This document shows, piece after piece, positions 28,144-37,352 of a stretch of 64,000 bases of DNA (position 1 is the stretch's first letter; each line of letters begins with the position of its first letter). A program made the position numbers and the translations under genes. Under the pieces are notes generated by a model. The model saw only the letters and a list, made by a program, of their open reading frames with translations, searched no databases and was not told the DNA's origin. The DNA lies in contig JAFAGC010000003.1 of NCBI GenBank assembly GCA_023423065.1, positions 15,470-79,469 of the forward strand, written 5' to 3'. Origin of the DNA: Pseudomonadota bacterium (GTDB taxonomy: Bacteria; Pseudomonadota; Gammaproteobacteria; Steroidobacterales; Steroidobacteraceae).

Positions 28144-28171
28144 GAAACGCCGCGCTCGTCCGCGGCGTTTC
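28144..28171 (+). terminator. GC-rich hairpin between pilC and pilD
   Basis: GAAACGCCGCG, loop CTCGTC, CGCGGCGTTTC gives an 11-bp perfect stem. Only a short T-poor run (CTTATG) follows, and pilD begins 13 nt later, so it is probably a partial terminator or an mRNA-stabilising stem within the operon. Confidence 0.5.
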
Positions 28172-28184
28172 CTTATGAGCAATC

Positions 28185-29075
28185 ATGGAACTCCTCGACA
28201 CACTCGCCAGCAATCCGGGACTGTACATCGCCGTCTGTGGTGCGCTCGGCCTGCTGATCGGCAGCTTCCTCAACGTGGTCATCCTTCGCGTTCCGGTGAT
28301 GATGGACAACGCGCTGCGGGCGGAATGCGCGCAGCTCTCCGGAACCGAGGCAACCGCGCCCGCTCCCTTTAACCTCGTCACGCCGCGCTCGGCCTGCCCG
28401 AAGTGCCAGGCGCCGATCACGGCGCTGCAGAACGTTCCCGTCGTGAGCTGGCTCGTCCTGGGCGGCAAGTGCGCGAACTGCAAGGCGCCGATCTCGAAGC
28501 GTTATCCGCTGGTCGAGCTCGCGACCGGCATCCTGTCCGCGTTCATTGCCTGGCGATTCGGCTTCGGCGTCGCCGGCTTCGCCGCGCTGCTGTTCACCTG
28601 GTTCCTGATCGCGCTGACGATGATCGACTTCGACACGCAGTACCTGCCCGACCAGCTCACGTACCCACTGCTGTGGCTCGGGTTGCTCCTGAGCCTGTGG
28701 CATCCCGTGTGGGCCGAGGGCGCGGAACCCATCGGTCCGCGCGACAGCATCATCGGCGCGGCCGCCGGGTATCTGAGCCTGTGGAGCGTGTACTGGCTGT
28801 TCAAGCTGGTCACGGGCAAGGAAGGCATGGGCTACGGCGATTTCAAGCTCTTCGCCGCGCTCGGTGCGTGGATGGGCTGGAAGATGCTGCTGCCGATCAT
28901 CGTGTTCGCGTCGGGCGTGGGCGCCGTGATCGGCGTCGTCGTCATGATCCGCCAGCGCCGCGGCAAGGACACGCAGATCGCGTTCGGCCCGTTCCTGGCC
29001 ATCGCCGGGTGGCTCGCGCTCGTCATCGGCCACCAGGTCATCGAGCGGTACCTCGACCTGTTCGCGGCCGACTGA
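28185..29075 (+). CDS. pilD: Prepilin leader peptidase/N-methyltransferase PilD
   Basis: 296 residues, multi-pass membrane protein. The N-terminal cytoplasmic domain has the zinc-binding cysteines C71, C74, C96 and C99 (CPKC and CANC). The aspartyl protease residues are in MIDFDTQYLPD (about residue 148-150) and GMGYGDFKLFAALGAW (about 217). It cleaves the leader of PilA after Gly and methylates the new N-terminal Phe. It closes the pil assembly run and lies 3 nt before coaE. Confidence 0.95.
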   Translation: MELLDTLASNPGLYIAVCGALGLLIGSFLNVVILRVPVMMDNALRAECAQLSGTEATAPAPFNLVTPRSACPKCQAPITALQNVPVVSWLVLGGKCANCKAPISKRYPLVELATGILSAFIAWRFGFGVAGFAALLFTWFLIALTMIDFDTQYLPDQLTYPLLWLGLLLSLWHPVWAEGAEPIGPRDSIIGAAAGYLSLWSVYWLFKLVTGKEGMGYGDFKLFAALGAWMGWKMLLPIIVFASGVGAVIGVVVMIRQRRGKDTQIAFGPFLAIAGWLALVIGHQVIERYLDLFAAD

Positions 29076-29078
29076 GCC

Positions 29079-29696
29079 ATGGCGCGCGGATTCCGGGTGG
29101 GACTCACCGGCGGCATCGCCTCCGGCAAGAGCACCGTCGCGAATCTGTTCGCCGACCTCGGCGTGACCATCATCGATACCGACGTGATCGCGCGCGAGGT
29201 GGTCGCGCCCGGCTCCCCGCTTTTGCCGAAGATCGCCGGGCATTTCGGCCGCGACGTGCTGGCCGCGGACGGCAGCCTCGACCGGCGCGCGCTGCGCCAG
29301 CGCGTATTCGCCGATCCGGCCGAGCGCCAGTGGCTCGAGCAGCTCACGCACCCGGAAATCCGCCGACTGACCGATGAGCGCAGCGACGCCGCGCCGGGTC
29401 CCTATTCCATCGTTGCGATTCCGCTGCTCGTGGAAACGGGCGGAAAAGACCGATTCGATCGCGTGCTGGTCGTCGATTGCGCGCCCGAATTGCAGATCGC
29501 GCGCCTGCAGGCGCGGGACGGATCGACGCGCGCGCAGGCCGAAGCGGCGCTCGCGGCACAGGCGTCGCGCGCGGATCGTCTCGCGGTCGCGGACGACGTG
29601 ATCCACAACGACGGCGACATCGCGCACCTGCGCGACCAGGTGGAGAAGCTGCATCGGGCTTATGTCGCCGCGTCCGCACGGTTTACGCGGCCCTAG
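29079..29696 (+). CDS. coaE: Dephospho-CoA kinase
   Basis: 205 residues with the P-loop GLTGGIASGKST, the substrate lid region IDTDVIAREVVAPG, and RFDRVLVVDCAPELQIARLQARDGS. It performs the last step of coenzyme A synthesis, phosphorylating the 3'-OH of dephospho-CoA. The pilD-coaE-zapD order is conserved in many gammaproteobacteria. Its stop is 21 nt before zapD, so it is probably in the same transcript. Confidence 0.95.
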   Translation: MARGFRVGLTGGIASGKSTVANLFADLGVTIIDTDVIAREVVAPGSPLLPKIAGHFGRDVLAADGSLDRRALRQRVFADPAERQWLEQLTHPEIRRLTDERSDAAPGPYSIVAIPLLVETGGKDRFDRVLVVDCAPELQIARLQARDGSTRAQAEAALAAQASRADRLAVADDVIHNDGDIAHLRDQVEKLHRAYVAASARFTRP

Positions 29697-29717
29697 AGGC
29701 TCGCGCAGAATAGCCCG

Positions 29718-30521
29718 ATGGCAGAGGAAGCCCACCAGCAACAGCCGATCGCGGAACCCGCGCAGCTCGTTTTCGAGCAGCCGCTCAACGAGCGCATGCG
29801 CACGTTCCTGCGGCTCGACTTCCTCTACAGCCAGGCCCTCTATCACAACGAGATGCAGAGTCAGTGGGGCAGCCGCGCCGCGATGGGCAGCCTGCTCGAC
29901 ATCCTCGCGATCGCGGCGCGCGGCGACGTGCGCGCCGACGTGCAGAAGGAGCTCGAGCGTCACCTCGCGCAGCTCAACGTGTTCCAGAGCAAGCCCGGCG
30001 TGGACTCGGCGCGACTGCGCACCGTGATGTCCAACCTCCTGCGCCTGCGCGCCGACCTGGTCGCGTGCGGCTCCAACTACCTCGCCGGGCTCAAGGATTC
30101 GGAGTTCCTGTCGGCGATCAAGCACCGCAGCGCCATTCCGGGCGGCACCTGCGAATTCGATCTGCCGGATTTCTTCTTCTGGCTGAACCAGCCCACCGAC
30201 CAGCGCGCGCGTTCGTTCAACGAATGGCTGGCCGCGCTGCGCCCGCTTTGCGACGCCATCGCCGAACTACTCTGGATCACGCGCCAGCACGGCAAGCCGC
30301 GCCAGGAGATCGCGCGCGGCGGCGTGTACCACATCACCTTCGAGCGCGACACGCCGATCCAGCTGGTGCGCATCTCGCTGCCGGCGGGATCGGGACTGTA
30401 TCCGGAGACGTCGGGGTCTCACTACCGGTGTTCGGTGCGGTTGCTGGCGTGGAACGGGCTCAAGGAGCGGCCGCAGCAGACTACCGAAGACGTGCCGTTC
30501 ACTCTAACTTGCTGCACTTAG
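29718..30521 (+). CDS. zapD: Cell division protein ZapD
   Basis: 267 residues, DUF1342 family. Signatures are FEQPLNERMRTFLRLDFLY near the N-terminus, a long alpha-helical first half, and a beta-rich C-terminal half (GVYHITFERDTPIQLVRISL). ZapD crosslinks FtsZ filaments and stabilises the Z-ring. The gene usually next to it in gammaproteobacteria, yacG, is not seen here; a short hairpin region and an unrelated membrane protein gene follow. Confidence 0.93.
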   Translation: MAEEAHQQQPIAEPAQLVFEQPLNERMRTFLRLDFLYSQALYHNEMQSQWGSRAAMGSLLDILAIAARGDVRADVQKELERHLAQLNVFQSKPGVDSARLRTVMSNLLRLRADLVACGSNYLAGLKDSEFLSAIKHRSAIPGGTCEFDLPDFFFWLNQPTDQRARSFNEWLAALRPLCDAIAELLWITRQHGKPRQEIARGGVYHITFERDTPIQLVRISLPAGSGLYPETSGSHYRCSVRLLAWNGLKERPQQTTEDVPFTLTCCT

Positions 30522-30524
30522 TCA

Positions 30525-30566
30525 GGGGCTGACGCCCCACTCTTCACGGCGTCGAAGCGACGCCGT
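30525..30566 (+). terminator. Tandem hairpins after zapD
   Basis: GGGGC-TGAC-GCCCC (30525-30538) and ACGGCGTCG-AAG-CGACGCCGT (30546-30566) directly follow the zapD stop. The second stem is 9 bp with a 3-nt loop. There is no clear T-tract, so termination strength is uncertain. Confidence 0.45.
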
Positions 30567-30621
30567 ACATTGAGTGATAAGAAGAAGACGGGGCCGCGTC
30601 ATGGCTCGACGGGAGGTTCAC

Positions 30622-31470
30622 ATGTTCGACCGATTCTCGCGTAGCTGGGAGCTCATCAAGGCAAGCGGCGGCGTCCTGCGGCAGGACAAGGAGCTCCTGG
30701 TATTTCCCCTCCTCTCGAGCATCGCGGCGATTCTCGTCGCGCTCAGTTTCATCCTGCCGCTGGCGGCGACCGGCGCGTTCACGCAGTTCCACGACAACGG
30801 CGAGATCCAGCCGCTGCACGTCGTGATCGGTTTCCTGTTCTATCTGAGCCAGAACTTCGTGATTTTCTACTTCAACTCCGCACTGGTCGGCGCCGCGATG
30901 ATCCGGCTCGAAGGCGGCGATCCGACCGTGAAGGACGGACTGCGCATCGCGAATTCGAAGCTGGGTCCGATCCTGGGCTACGCGGCGATCGCGGCCACGG
31001 TCGGCATCATCCTGCGCATGCTCGAGGAGCGCCTGGGTGTGATCGGCCGCTGGATCACCGGATTGCTCGGCGTGGCCTTCACGCTCGCAACGTTCATGGT
31101 CGTTCCGCTGCTGGTCACGCGCAACATCGGGCCGATCGACGCGATAAAGGAAAGTGCGTCGCTGCTCAAGAAGACCTGGGGCGAGAACATCATCGGCAAC
31201 GTCGGCATGGGCCTGGTCTTCGGGTTGATCTATTTTCTGTATATTTTCGCCGGCATCGCGTTGATCTTCAGCGTGATCGAGATGGGCAGCGGCGTGCTCG
31301 CGATCACGTTGGGCGCGTTGCTGATCGGCGGATTCATCCTGATCGCGCTGGTCCAGTCCGCGCTGCAGGGCGTCTATTCCGCCGCGCTGTTCAGGTATGC
31401 GACGACGGGCGATGCGGGCACGGGATTCGACAACACCTTGCTCGGCAACGCGTTCCGGCCGAAGAGTTAG
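30622..31470 (+). CDS. DUF6159-type multi-pass membrane protein of unknown function
   Basis: 282 residues from ATG 30622, which has a good GGGAGG site; earlier in-frame starts add a basic stretch of 16 residues. MFDRFSRSWELIKASGGVLRQDKELLVFPLLS is followed by about six membrane segments (FVIFYFNSALVGAAMIRL, ILGYAAIAATVGIILRML, FMVVPLLVTRNIGPIDAIKESASLLKKTWGEN). The pattern is that of DUF6159 proteins, which have no established function. Its stop overlaps the stop of the convergent AraC gene (shared TTAG), so the two transcripts collide at their ends. Confidence 0.7.
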   Translation: MFDRFSRSWELIKASGGVLRQDKELLVFPLLSSIAAILVALSFILPLAATGAFTQFHDNGEIQPLHVVIGFLFYLSQNFVIFYFNSALVGAAMIRLEGGDPTVKDGLRIANSKLGPILGYAAIAATVGIILRMLEERLGVIGRWITGLLGVAFTLATFMVVPLLVTRNIGPIDAIKESASLLKKTWGENIIGNVGMGLVFGLIYFLYIFAGIALIFSVIEMGSGVLAITLGALLIGGFILIALVQSALQGVYSAALFRYATTGDAGTGFDNTLLGNAFRPKS

Positions 31471-32345
31471 TTCGACACCGCCGCCGAAAGATCGCCGCGC
31501 AACAGGTGGTCGGTCACGGCGGTCGATGACGCCACGCGGCGCGCCAGCAGCGACATCGGTGTCGTTCCGGTGAAGTACCGGAACTCGCGGATGAAATGCG
31601 ACTGGTCGTAGTACCCATCGAGGTGTTCGCCGTTGCGCGGAGCGGCCGCTCCGCGCGTGAGCAGCGCGTGATAGCTGTGCTTGAAGCGCACGATGCGCGC
31701 GTATTTCTTCGGCGTCATGCCGATGCAATCGGTGAATCGCCTCTCGACCGTCCGCTCGTCCATGCCCAGCGACTCGCTGACGCGTGCGATCGACGACATG
31801 CCGCGCGCGGCCCGGATGCCGCGGACCGTCCTGTCCACCACCGGATCGCCCGCGCCCAGATCGAGATGGCACAGGAAGAACCGGTCCAGTGTCGCGGCGA
31901 TGTCTTCGACGCACGATGCGCCGGCAACCGCATCCTCCAGTTCGGTCAATGGGCGATGATCGAGATCGCGCAGTTCGAGCGTGGCGTCGCGGAATTCGCC
32001 GAGCGGCACGCCGATCATGCGGCGCAGCGCCTGCGGCTCGAGCTTGACGCCCACGAGTTTCAGGCGCCGCGAGCCGCTCGTCATCACCGAATGCGAGCGG
32101 CCGCCGATCACGTAGCTGCGTCTCATCACGCTGCGGCGCTGCTCGTCGCCTACCGCCCAGCGCTCGTATCCGGCATCGAGCGCGAACACGATCTCGGCAT
32201 AACCGTCGGGCAGCAGCAGTTCGTCGTGTTCGTACGAGGCGATGCCGGCATCCACCACGAAGTAGCAACGCACGTGGCCCGCGAGCCGCGCGTCGGGGCG
32301 CAGCAGCCAGTACTCGAGCCGGTCGCGGACGAGCGTGGGTTGCAT
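31467..32345 (-). CDS. AraC-family transcriptional regulator
   Basis: 292 residues. An N-terminal sensor region of the DUF6597 type (LVRDRLEYWLLRPDARLAGHVRCYFVV, LLPDGYAEIVFAL, GVKLEPQALRRM) precedes a C-terminal double helix-turn-helix: SIARVSESLGMDERTVERRFTD and GYYDQSHFIREFRYFTGTTPMSL. It begins 4 nt after the stop of the prolyl oligopeptidase gene on the same strand, so the two are probably co-transcribed and the regulator may control the peptidase genes. The effector is unknown. Confidence 0.87.
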   Translation of the reverse strand: MQPTLVRDRLEYWLLRPDARLAGHVRCYFVVDAGIASYEHDELLLPDGYAEIVFALDAGYERWAVGDEQRRSVMRRSYVIGGRSHSVMTSGSRRLKLVGVKLEPQALRRMIGVPLGEFRDATLELRDLDHRPLTELEDAVAGASCVEDIAATLDRFFLCHLDLGAGDPVVDRTVRGIRAARGMSSIARVSESLGMDERTVERRFTDCIGMTPKKYARIVRFKHSYHALLTRGAAAPRNGEHLDGYYDQSHFIREFRYFTGTTPMSLLARRVASSTAVTDHLLRGDLSAAVSN

Positions 32346-32349
32346 CACG

Positions 32350-34527
32350 TCACTTCGGCATCGGCATTCCCAGCGCATCCGCCGCGAATCCGAACTGGTC
32401 CGCGTAGTCCTCGATCTGCATCCACACCGGTTTGCCGGCGCCATGACCCGCGCGCGTCTCGATCCGGATCAGCACCGGGTTCGGACACGTCTGGGCGCGC
32501 TGCAATTCGGCGGCGAACTTGTAGCTGTGCCACGGCACGACGCGGTCGTCGCGATCGGCCGTCGTCACGAGCGTCGGCGGATAACACGCGGGTTTCACGT
32601 TGTGCACCGGCGAATACGCGAGCAGCGCCTTGAACTCCGCGGGATCCTCCGCGAGGCCGTAGTCGCTGGACCACTGGCGCGCGTTCGCGCTCGCGGTGTG
32701 ATAACGCAGCATGTCGAGCACGCCGACGCCGGGCAGCGCGGCGCCGAACAGGTCCGGCCGCTGCGTGAGCGCGGCGCCGACCAGCAATCCGCCGTTGCTG
32801 CGTCCGATGATCGCGAGACGCTTCGGGTTCGTGTATTTCTCGGCGATCAGGAATTCCGCGGCCGCGATGAAGTCGTCGAACACGTTCTGCTTGCGCAGCT
32901 TCGTTCCGGCCTGATGCCATTCCTCGCCGTATTCGCCACCGCCGCGCAGATTCGCGACGACGTAGATACCGCCGAGCTCTAGCCAGGACTGGATGGCGGG
33001 ACTGAAGGACGGCGACAGCGTCACGTTGAAGCCGCCGTAGCCGTACAACATCACCGGCTGATTGCCGTCACGCGGCGCGTCGCGGCGGCGCGTGATGAAC
33101 ATCGGAATGCGCGTGCCGTCCCTGCCCGCGTAGAAGACCTGCTCGGTCACGAACGGCGTGAAGTCGGCCGGCACGTTCGGCGTGCGGAAGTCGCTCACGA
33201 CGTTCGTCAGCACATTGAGGCGCAGGACGCGCGTGGGCGACAGGAAGTCCGAGTACGTGAAGAACATCTCGGGATTCGTGCCGCTGCCCTGGAACTCCTT
33301 CGCGGTGCCCAGTCCCGGCAGCGTCACTTCCCCGACCGCGGCACCGTTGGTCTCGAACAGCCGCACGACGCTGCGCGCATCGCGCATGTATTCGACCAGC
33401 ACGCGGCCGCCGACGTAACCGGCGCTGTTGATCGTGATATCGCCGTGCGGCACCACGGTGCGCCAGGCGGAAGGCGCGGGATTGCGCGCATCGACCGCAA
33501 TGACCCGGCCGCGCGGCGCGGCGTTCGTGGTCTGGAAGTACAGCTCGTCGCCCTTCGACCCCAGGAAGTTGTAGAGCGCGTCCCAGGCCATGAACAGCGG
33601 CCGTGGTTTCGCATCCGGCTTCGTGAGGTCCTTCACCAGCATGCCGTTGGTCTGGTAACCGTCGAACAGGCCGATGAGTAGATAGCGGCCGTCCTCGGTG
33701 ACGGTCGCGGCGGGCACCCGCGTGGGATGGTCCGTGACCTTGAAAACCGGATTGTCCGCAGACTGCGGCTGGCCGAGCGTGTGGAAATAGATGTCGGGCC
33801 GGCCCGCATCGTCGCCGCGCTCCGCGGTCTGCGGGTCGTCGCCCTTCCGCACGGGATACCGGCTGTAATACACGCCCGAGCTGTCGCGTGCCCATGCGAC
33901 CGGCCAGAACTTGCTGAACTTGAGCACGACCGGCAGATCGACCCCGTCATCGACGCGGCGGAAATGCCAGGTGTTCCAGTCGGTGCCGCCATCGGACAAC
34001 GCGTACGCGACCCACTTGCCGTCGGGGCTCGGTTCCCACTGCGACAGCGCGATCGTCGCATCCTCGCGTTTGCCGTTCGGATCGAACAGGACACGCGGCT
34101 CCGCCTCCAGCGATTCGGCGACATAAAGCACGCTCTGATCCTGGTTGCCGTCGTTGCGCAGGTAGAAGTACCGGCCGCCCTCGCGGCGCGGCACTCCGAA
34201 GCGCTCGTACGTCCAGAGTTGTTTGAGCCGGTTGCCGAGCCAGGCCCGTTGGGGCAGGTCTTCGAGGAAGGGTTGCGCGACCGCGTTCTGCGCGGCGACC
34301 CAGTCGCGCGTCGATTGCGCGTTCGGGTCCTCGAAGCCGCGATACGGATCCGGGATGCTCACGCCGTGGTAGTCGTCGACGACATTGCCGCGCGGTGAGG
34401 CGGGATACTGAATGGCGGGTGCGGGTTCTGGTGCAGGCATCGGCTCGGGTGTGGTCGCACACGCGACCAGCAGAACCGTGAGCGCGCCCGCGAGAACGAC
34501 GCACGGCTGGCGATGCATTGCGGCCAT
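32350..34527 (-). CDS. Prolyl oligopeptidase family (S9A) lipoprotein
   Basis: 725 residues. An N-terminal signal with lipobox LLVAC followed by a Pro/Glu-rich linker (TTPEPMPAPEPAP) predicts a lipid-anchored envelope enzyme. A seven-bladed propeller region is followed by the alpha/beta-hydrolase domain with the nucleophile in GRSNGGLLVGA (about residue 574), the Asp in ADRDDRVVPWHSYKF and the His in TRAGHGAGKP. S9A enzymes cut peptides after proline. The ATG at 34527 has GGGAG 8 nt upstream; ATG 34518 is an alternative. The start lies only 12 nt from the start of the divergent S9B peptidase. Confidence 0.92.
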   Translation of the reverse strand: MAAMHRQPCVVLAGALTVLLVACATTPEPMPAPEPAPAIQYPASPRGNVVDDYHGVSIPDPYRGFEDPNAQSTRDWVAAQNAVAQPFLEDLPQRAWLGNRLKQLWTYERFGVPRREGGRYFYLRNDGNQDQSVLYVAESLEAEPRVLFDPNGKREDATIALSQWEPSPDGKWVAYALSDGGTDWNTWHFRRVDDGVDLPVVLKFSKFWPVAWARDSSGVYYSRYPVRKGDDPQTAERGDDAGRPDIYFHTLGQPQSADNPVFKVTDHPTRVPAATVTEDGRYLLIGLFDGYQTNGMLVKDLTKPDAKPRPLFMAWDALYNFLGSKGDELYFQTTNAAPRGRVIAVDARNPAPSAWRTVVPHGDITINSAGYVGGRVLVEYMRDARSVVRLFETNGAAVGEVTLPGLGTAKEFQGSGTNPEMFFTYSDFLSPTRVLRLNVLTNVVSDFRTPNVPADFTPFVTEQVFYAGRDGTRIPMFITRRRDAPRDGNQPVMLYGYGGFNVTLSPSFSPAIQSWLELGGIYVVANLRGGGEYGEEWHQAGTKLRKQNVFDDFIAAAEFLIAEKYTNPKRLAIIGRSNGGLLVGAALTQRPDLFGAALPGVGVLDMLRYHTASANARQWSSDYGLAEDPAEFKALLAYSPVHNVKPACYPPTLVTTADRDDRVVPWHSYKFAAELQRAQTCPNPVLIRIETRAGHGAGKPVWMQIEDYADQFGFAADALGMPMPK

Positions 34528-34539
34528 CCCTAAACTCCC

Positions 34540-36882
34540 GTGATGAATTTCCGCGAAAGTCTATCAAACGGTGTGTGCGCCCCGTCCCGGGATGCCGCGT
34601 TTTCGATTCGTCCGGTCGTTGCCGCGTTCCTCACGGGGATCGCCGTAGTGTTTTCGCTCTGGCCCGCGAGCGCGCGGTCGGGTGAGCTCTCGCTGGAGCG
34701 GCTGTTCTCGGCCCCGGATCTTTCCGGCCCGACGCTGCGCGGCGTGAAGATCTCGCCCGACGGCCAGCTCGTCGCCTACCTGCGCGCGCGCGACGACGAC
34801 AAGGATCGCTTCGACCTGTGGGCGTTTGACGTAACGGCGGCGAAACACCGCCAGCTCGTCGATTCGCGCGTGCTCGCCGGCGCCGATCGCGCGCTGTCGG
34901 CCGAGGAAGAGGCGCGCCGCGAGCGGCAGCGCACCTCCGCGCTGTCCGGCATCGTGGAATACAGCTTCGCGCCGAACAGCCGGCTGCTGCTGATTCCGCT
35001 CAACGGCGATCTGTACGTCTACGATCTCGCCCGCAGGCCGGCAGAAGCCGTACGTCGGCTCACGGAGACCGCCGGTTACGAAACCGACGCGCGGTTCTCG
35101 CCACGCTCGCGCTACGTGAGCTTCGTGCGCGACCAGAACCTCTACGTGATCGATCTGGAGAACGGGATCGAGCGCGCGATCACGACCGAAGGCGGCGGCC
35201 TGATGAGTTACGGCATGGCCGAATTCATCGCGCAGGAGGAGATGGACCGCGACACGGGCTACTGGTGGGCGCCGGACGAGAAACGCATCGTGCTGGCGCG
35301 CGTCGACGAGTCCGCGGTCGACGAGGTGGAGCGCTTCGAGATCCAGGCAAAAGGCGCGACGATCGTTCGCCAGCGATATCCGGCGACCGGGACACCGAAC
35401 GCGCGCGTCGACCTGTTCGTCGCGGAGCTCGGCGCGGAACGGCGCGTGCAGCTCGACCTGGGCCCCGAGCGCGACATCTATCTACCGCGCGTCGACTGGT
35501 TCCCGGACAGCCGCGGCATCGCCGTACAGCGGCAGAGCCGCGACCAGAAGACGCTCGACCTGATGCGCTTCGACGCGCGCACCGGCCGCGGCCGCGTGTT
35601 GCTGACCGAGCGCAGCGAGCACTGGGTGCCGCTGCACCAGGAGCTCACGTTCCTCGAGAAGTCGCCGCGCTTCATCTGGGCATCCTCGCGCGATGGGTAC
35701 CAGCACCTCTATCTATACGAGAACGACGGCACGCTCGTGGGGCAGATCACGAGCGGCGAGTTCATGGTGATCGGCGAGAAAGGCGAGTCGGCGATCCGCG
35801 CCGTCGATGAGAAAGCGGGGCGCGTCTATTTCACGGCCAACCTGCCCTCGCCCATCGAACGGCAATTGTACTGGGCGCCGCTGCGCGAACCCGGCAAGAG
35901 CAAAACGAAACCGCATCGCGTGACCACCGACGCAGGCTGGCACGACATCGCGATGTCGAACGATGCGCGCGTGTTCGTGGATTCGTACTCGAACGCGGAT
36001 ACCCCGACGAACGTGACGCTGCGCCGCGCGAACGGCGCGAAGATCACGGCGCTCCTGGAGAACAAGCTCGACTCCGCGCACCCGTATGCGCCTTATCTCG
36101 ACGCGCACGTGAGCGCGGAATTCGGAACGCTGAAGGCCGCCGACGGCCAGCTGCTGCAGTACAAGCTCATGAAACCGCGCAACCTGGCGCCGGGAACGAA
36201 GCTGCCGGTTCTCATCGAGGTATACGGCGGTCCCGGCGTGCAGCGCGTGATGAACGGCTGGGGAAAATTGTTCCACCAGTACCTGGTGCAGCACGGCTAC
36301 GTCGTCTTCGCGCTCGACAATCGCGGCTCCGGCCTGCGCGGCACGAAGTTCGAGACCGCGCTCGCGCTGCGGATGGGCGGCGTCGAGGTGCAGGACCAGC
36401 TGCGCGGCGTCGAATACCTGCGCACCCTGCCGTTCGTCGATTCGTCGCGCATCGGGATCTTCGGCTGGAGCTATGGCGGTTACATGACGCTCATGTGCCT
36501 CATGCAGCAGCCGGATGCGTTCGCCGCGGGCGTCGCGGGCGCGCCGGTGACCGACTGGGCGCTGTACGACACCCATTACACCGAGCGCTATCTATCTACT
36601 CCGCAGCTGAACCCCGCCGGTTACGCCGCGAGCAACGTGCTCACGTACGCGAAGGATCTGCGCCGCCCGCTGCTGCTGGTGCACGGCATGGCGGACGACA
36701 ACGTGCTGTTCGCGCACAGCACCGCCCTCATGAAGACGCTGCAGGACCTGCAGAAGCCATTCGACCTGATGACCTATCCCGGCGGCAAACACGGCTTGAT
36801 CCGCCAGAACGTCACCGGCTGGCATGCGCACGCGAACATCGTGCGGTTCTTCGACCGCGAATTGGGCGCAGCCCCCGAATAA
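34540..36882 (+). CDS. Dipeptidyl peptidase IV-like S9B peptidase
   Basis: 780 residues. A hydrophobic export signal (PVVAAFLTGIAVVFSLWPASA) precedes SLERLFSAPDLSGPTLRGVKISPDGQ and a DPP-IV-type propeller containing the double-Glu region AEFIAQEEMDRDTGYWWAPD. The hydrolase domain has FGWSYGGYMTLM (Ser about residue 645), HGMADDNVLFAHS (Asp) and YPGGKHGL (His). It probably releases Xaa-Pro dipeptides in the periplasm. Start is uncertain: ATG 34540, ATG 34543 or GTG 34573 all lack a clear ribosome site. The TAA stop overlaps the first bases of a repeat unit. Confidence 0.92.
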   Translation: MMNFRESLSNGVCAPSRDAAFSIRPVVAAFLTGIAVVFSLWPASARSGELSLERLFSAPDLSGPTLRGVKISPDGQLVAYLRARDDDKDRFDLWAFDVTAAKHRQLVDSRVLAGADRALSAEEEARRERQRTSALSGIVEYSFAPNSRLLLIPLNGDLYVYDLARRPAEAVRRLTETAGYETDARFSPRSRYVSFVRDQNLYVIDLENGIERAITTEGGGLMSYGMAEFIAQEEMDRDTGYWWAPDEKRIVLARVDESAVDEVERFEIQAKGATIVRQRYPATGTPNARVDLFVAELGAERRVQLDLGPERDIYLPRVDWFPDSRGIAVQRQSRDQKTLDLMRFDARTGRGRVLLTERSEHWVPLHQELTFLEKSPRFIWASSRDGYQHLYLYENDGTLVGQITSGEFMVIGEKGESAIRAVDEKAGRVYFTANLPSPIERQLYWAPLREPGKSKTKPHRVTTDAGWHDIAMSNDARVFVDSYSNADTPTNVTLRRANGAKITALLENKLDSAHPYAPYLDAHVSAEFGTLKAADGQLLQYKLMKPRNLAPGTKLPVLIEVYGGPGVQRVMNGWGKLFHQYLVQHGYVVFALDNRGSGLRGTKFETALALRMGGVEVQDQLRGVEYLRTLPFVDSSRIGIFGWSYGGYMTLMCLMQQPDAFAAGVAGAPVTDWALYDTHYTERYLSTPQLNPAGYAASNVLTYAKDLRRPLLLVHGMADDNVLFAHSTALMKTLQDLQKPFDLMTYPGGKHGLIRQNVTGWHAHANIVRFFDRELGAAPE

Positions 36883-36923
36883 TGGGGACATTCCTCGTTT
36901 CCTAGCAAAAGGGGACAGGCCTG
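36881..36923. repeat. GGGGACA repeat unit at the 3' end of the S9B peptidase gene
   Basis: AATGGGGACATTCCTCG, then TTTCCTAGCAAAA, then GGGGACAGGCCTG. It is 41/43 identical to the reverse complement of the unit at 37788-37830, so the two form an inverted pair around the small gene and mutT. Its first A bases form part of the peptidase TAA stop. Confidence 0.85.
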
Positions 36924-36952
36924 CCCCCTTCGAAGCGCGGGACGATGGCTCG

Positions 36953-37339
36953 TCAGAGCTTGATGCGACCACCCCCCGGCGGCCCACCCATCGCGCCGCC
37001 CGCCTCCGGGACGACGATGCGCGACGCGGCCTCGCGGCGCATCTCGCGCGCTTCTTCGATCGCCTGCTCGATGGCGACCTTCACGGCATCGGGGAACTTG
37101 TTGCACGCATCCTCGAGCGAGGTTGCTTCGAGCTCGAACGCGAGCGGCAGCACGCCGGCCGGCGTGAGTAGTTGGGTCTGGCCGGAGTACAGCACGGGAC
37201 GCGAGGAGTCGTCGCTGCCGTCACTTTTCACGGGCATCAGCCGCCGCAAGGTTCCGGCCTTGCGATCCGTGAAGATCTCTTCGCGATAAAGCTGCGTCGC
37301 GTCGAGTTTGATTTCGGGAAGTTGCTGCTCGCCGGCCAT
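36953..37339 (-). CDS. Conserved-looking small protein of unknown function
   Basis: 128 residues starting MAGEQQLPEIKLDATQLYREEIFTDRKAGTLRRL. A beta-rich middle (RPVLYSGQTQLLTPAGVLPLAFEL) is followed by a helix (EDACNKFPDAVKVAIEQAIEEAREMRREA) and a Gly/Pro-rich end (GGAMGGPPGGGRIKL). I do not recognise the family. The codon pattern and reasonable amino-acid composition support a real gene. It sits 13 nt downstream of mutT on the same strand and inside an inverted pair of repeats. Soluble cytoplasmic by appearance. Confidence 0.65.
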   Translation of the reverse strand: MAGEQQLPEIKLDATQLYREEIFTDRKAGTLRRLMPVKSDGSDDSSRPVLYSGQTQLLTPAGVLPLAFELEATSLEDACNKFPDAVKVAIEQAIEEAREMRREAASRIVVPEAGGAMGGPPGGGRIKL

Positions 37340-37352
37340 CGAATTCACCGTA

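Noticed and set aside
28144..28171. Strong terminator splitting pilC from pilD
   Set aside because: Stem is perfect but the T-tract is missing and pilD follows at 13 nt; kept only as a weak terminator or stabilising hairpin.
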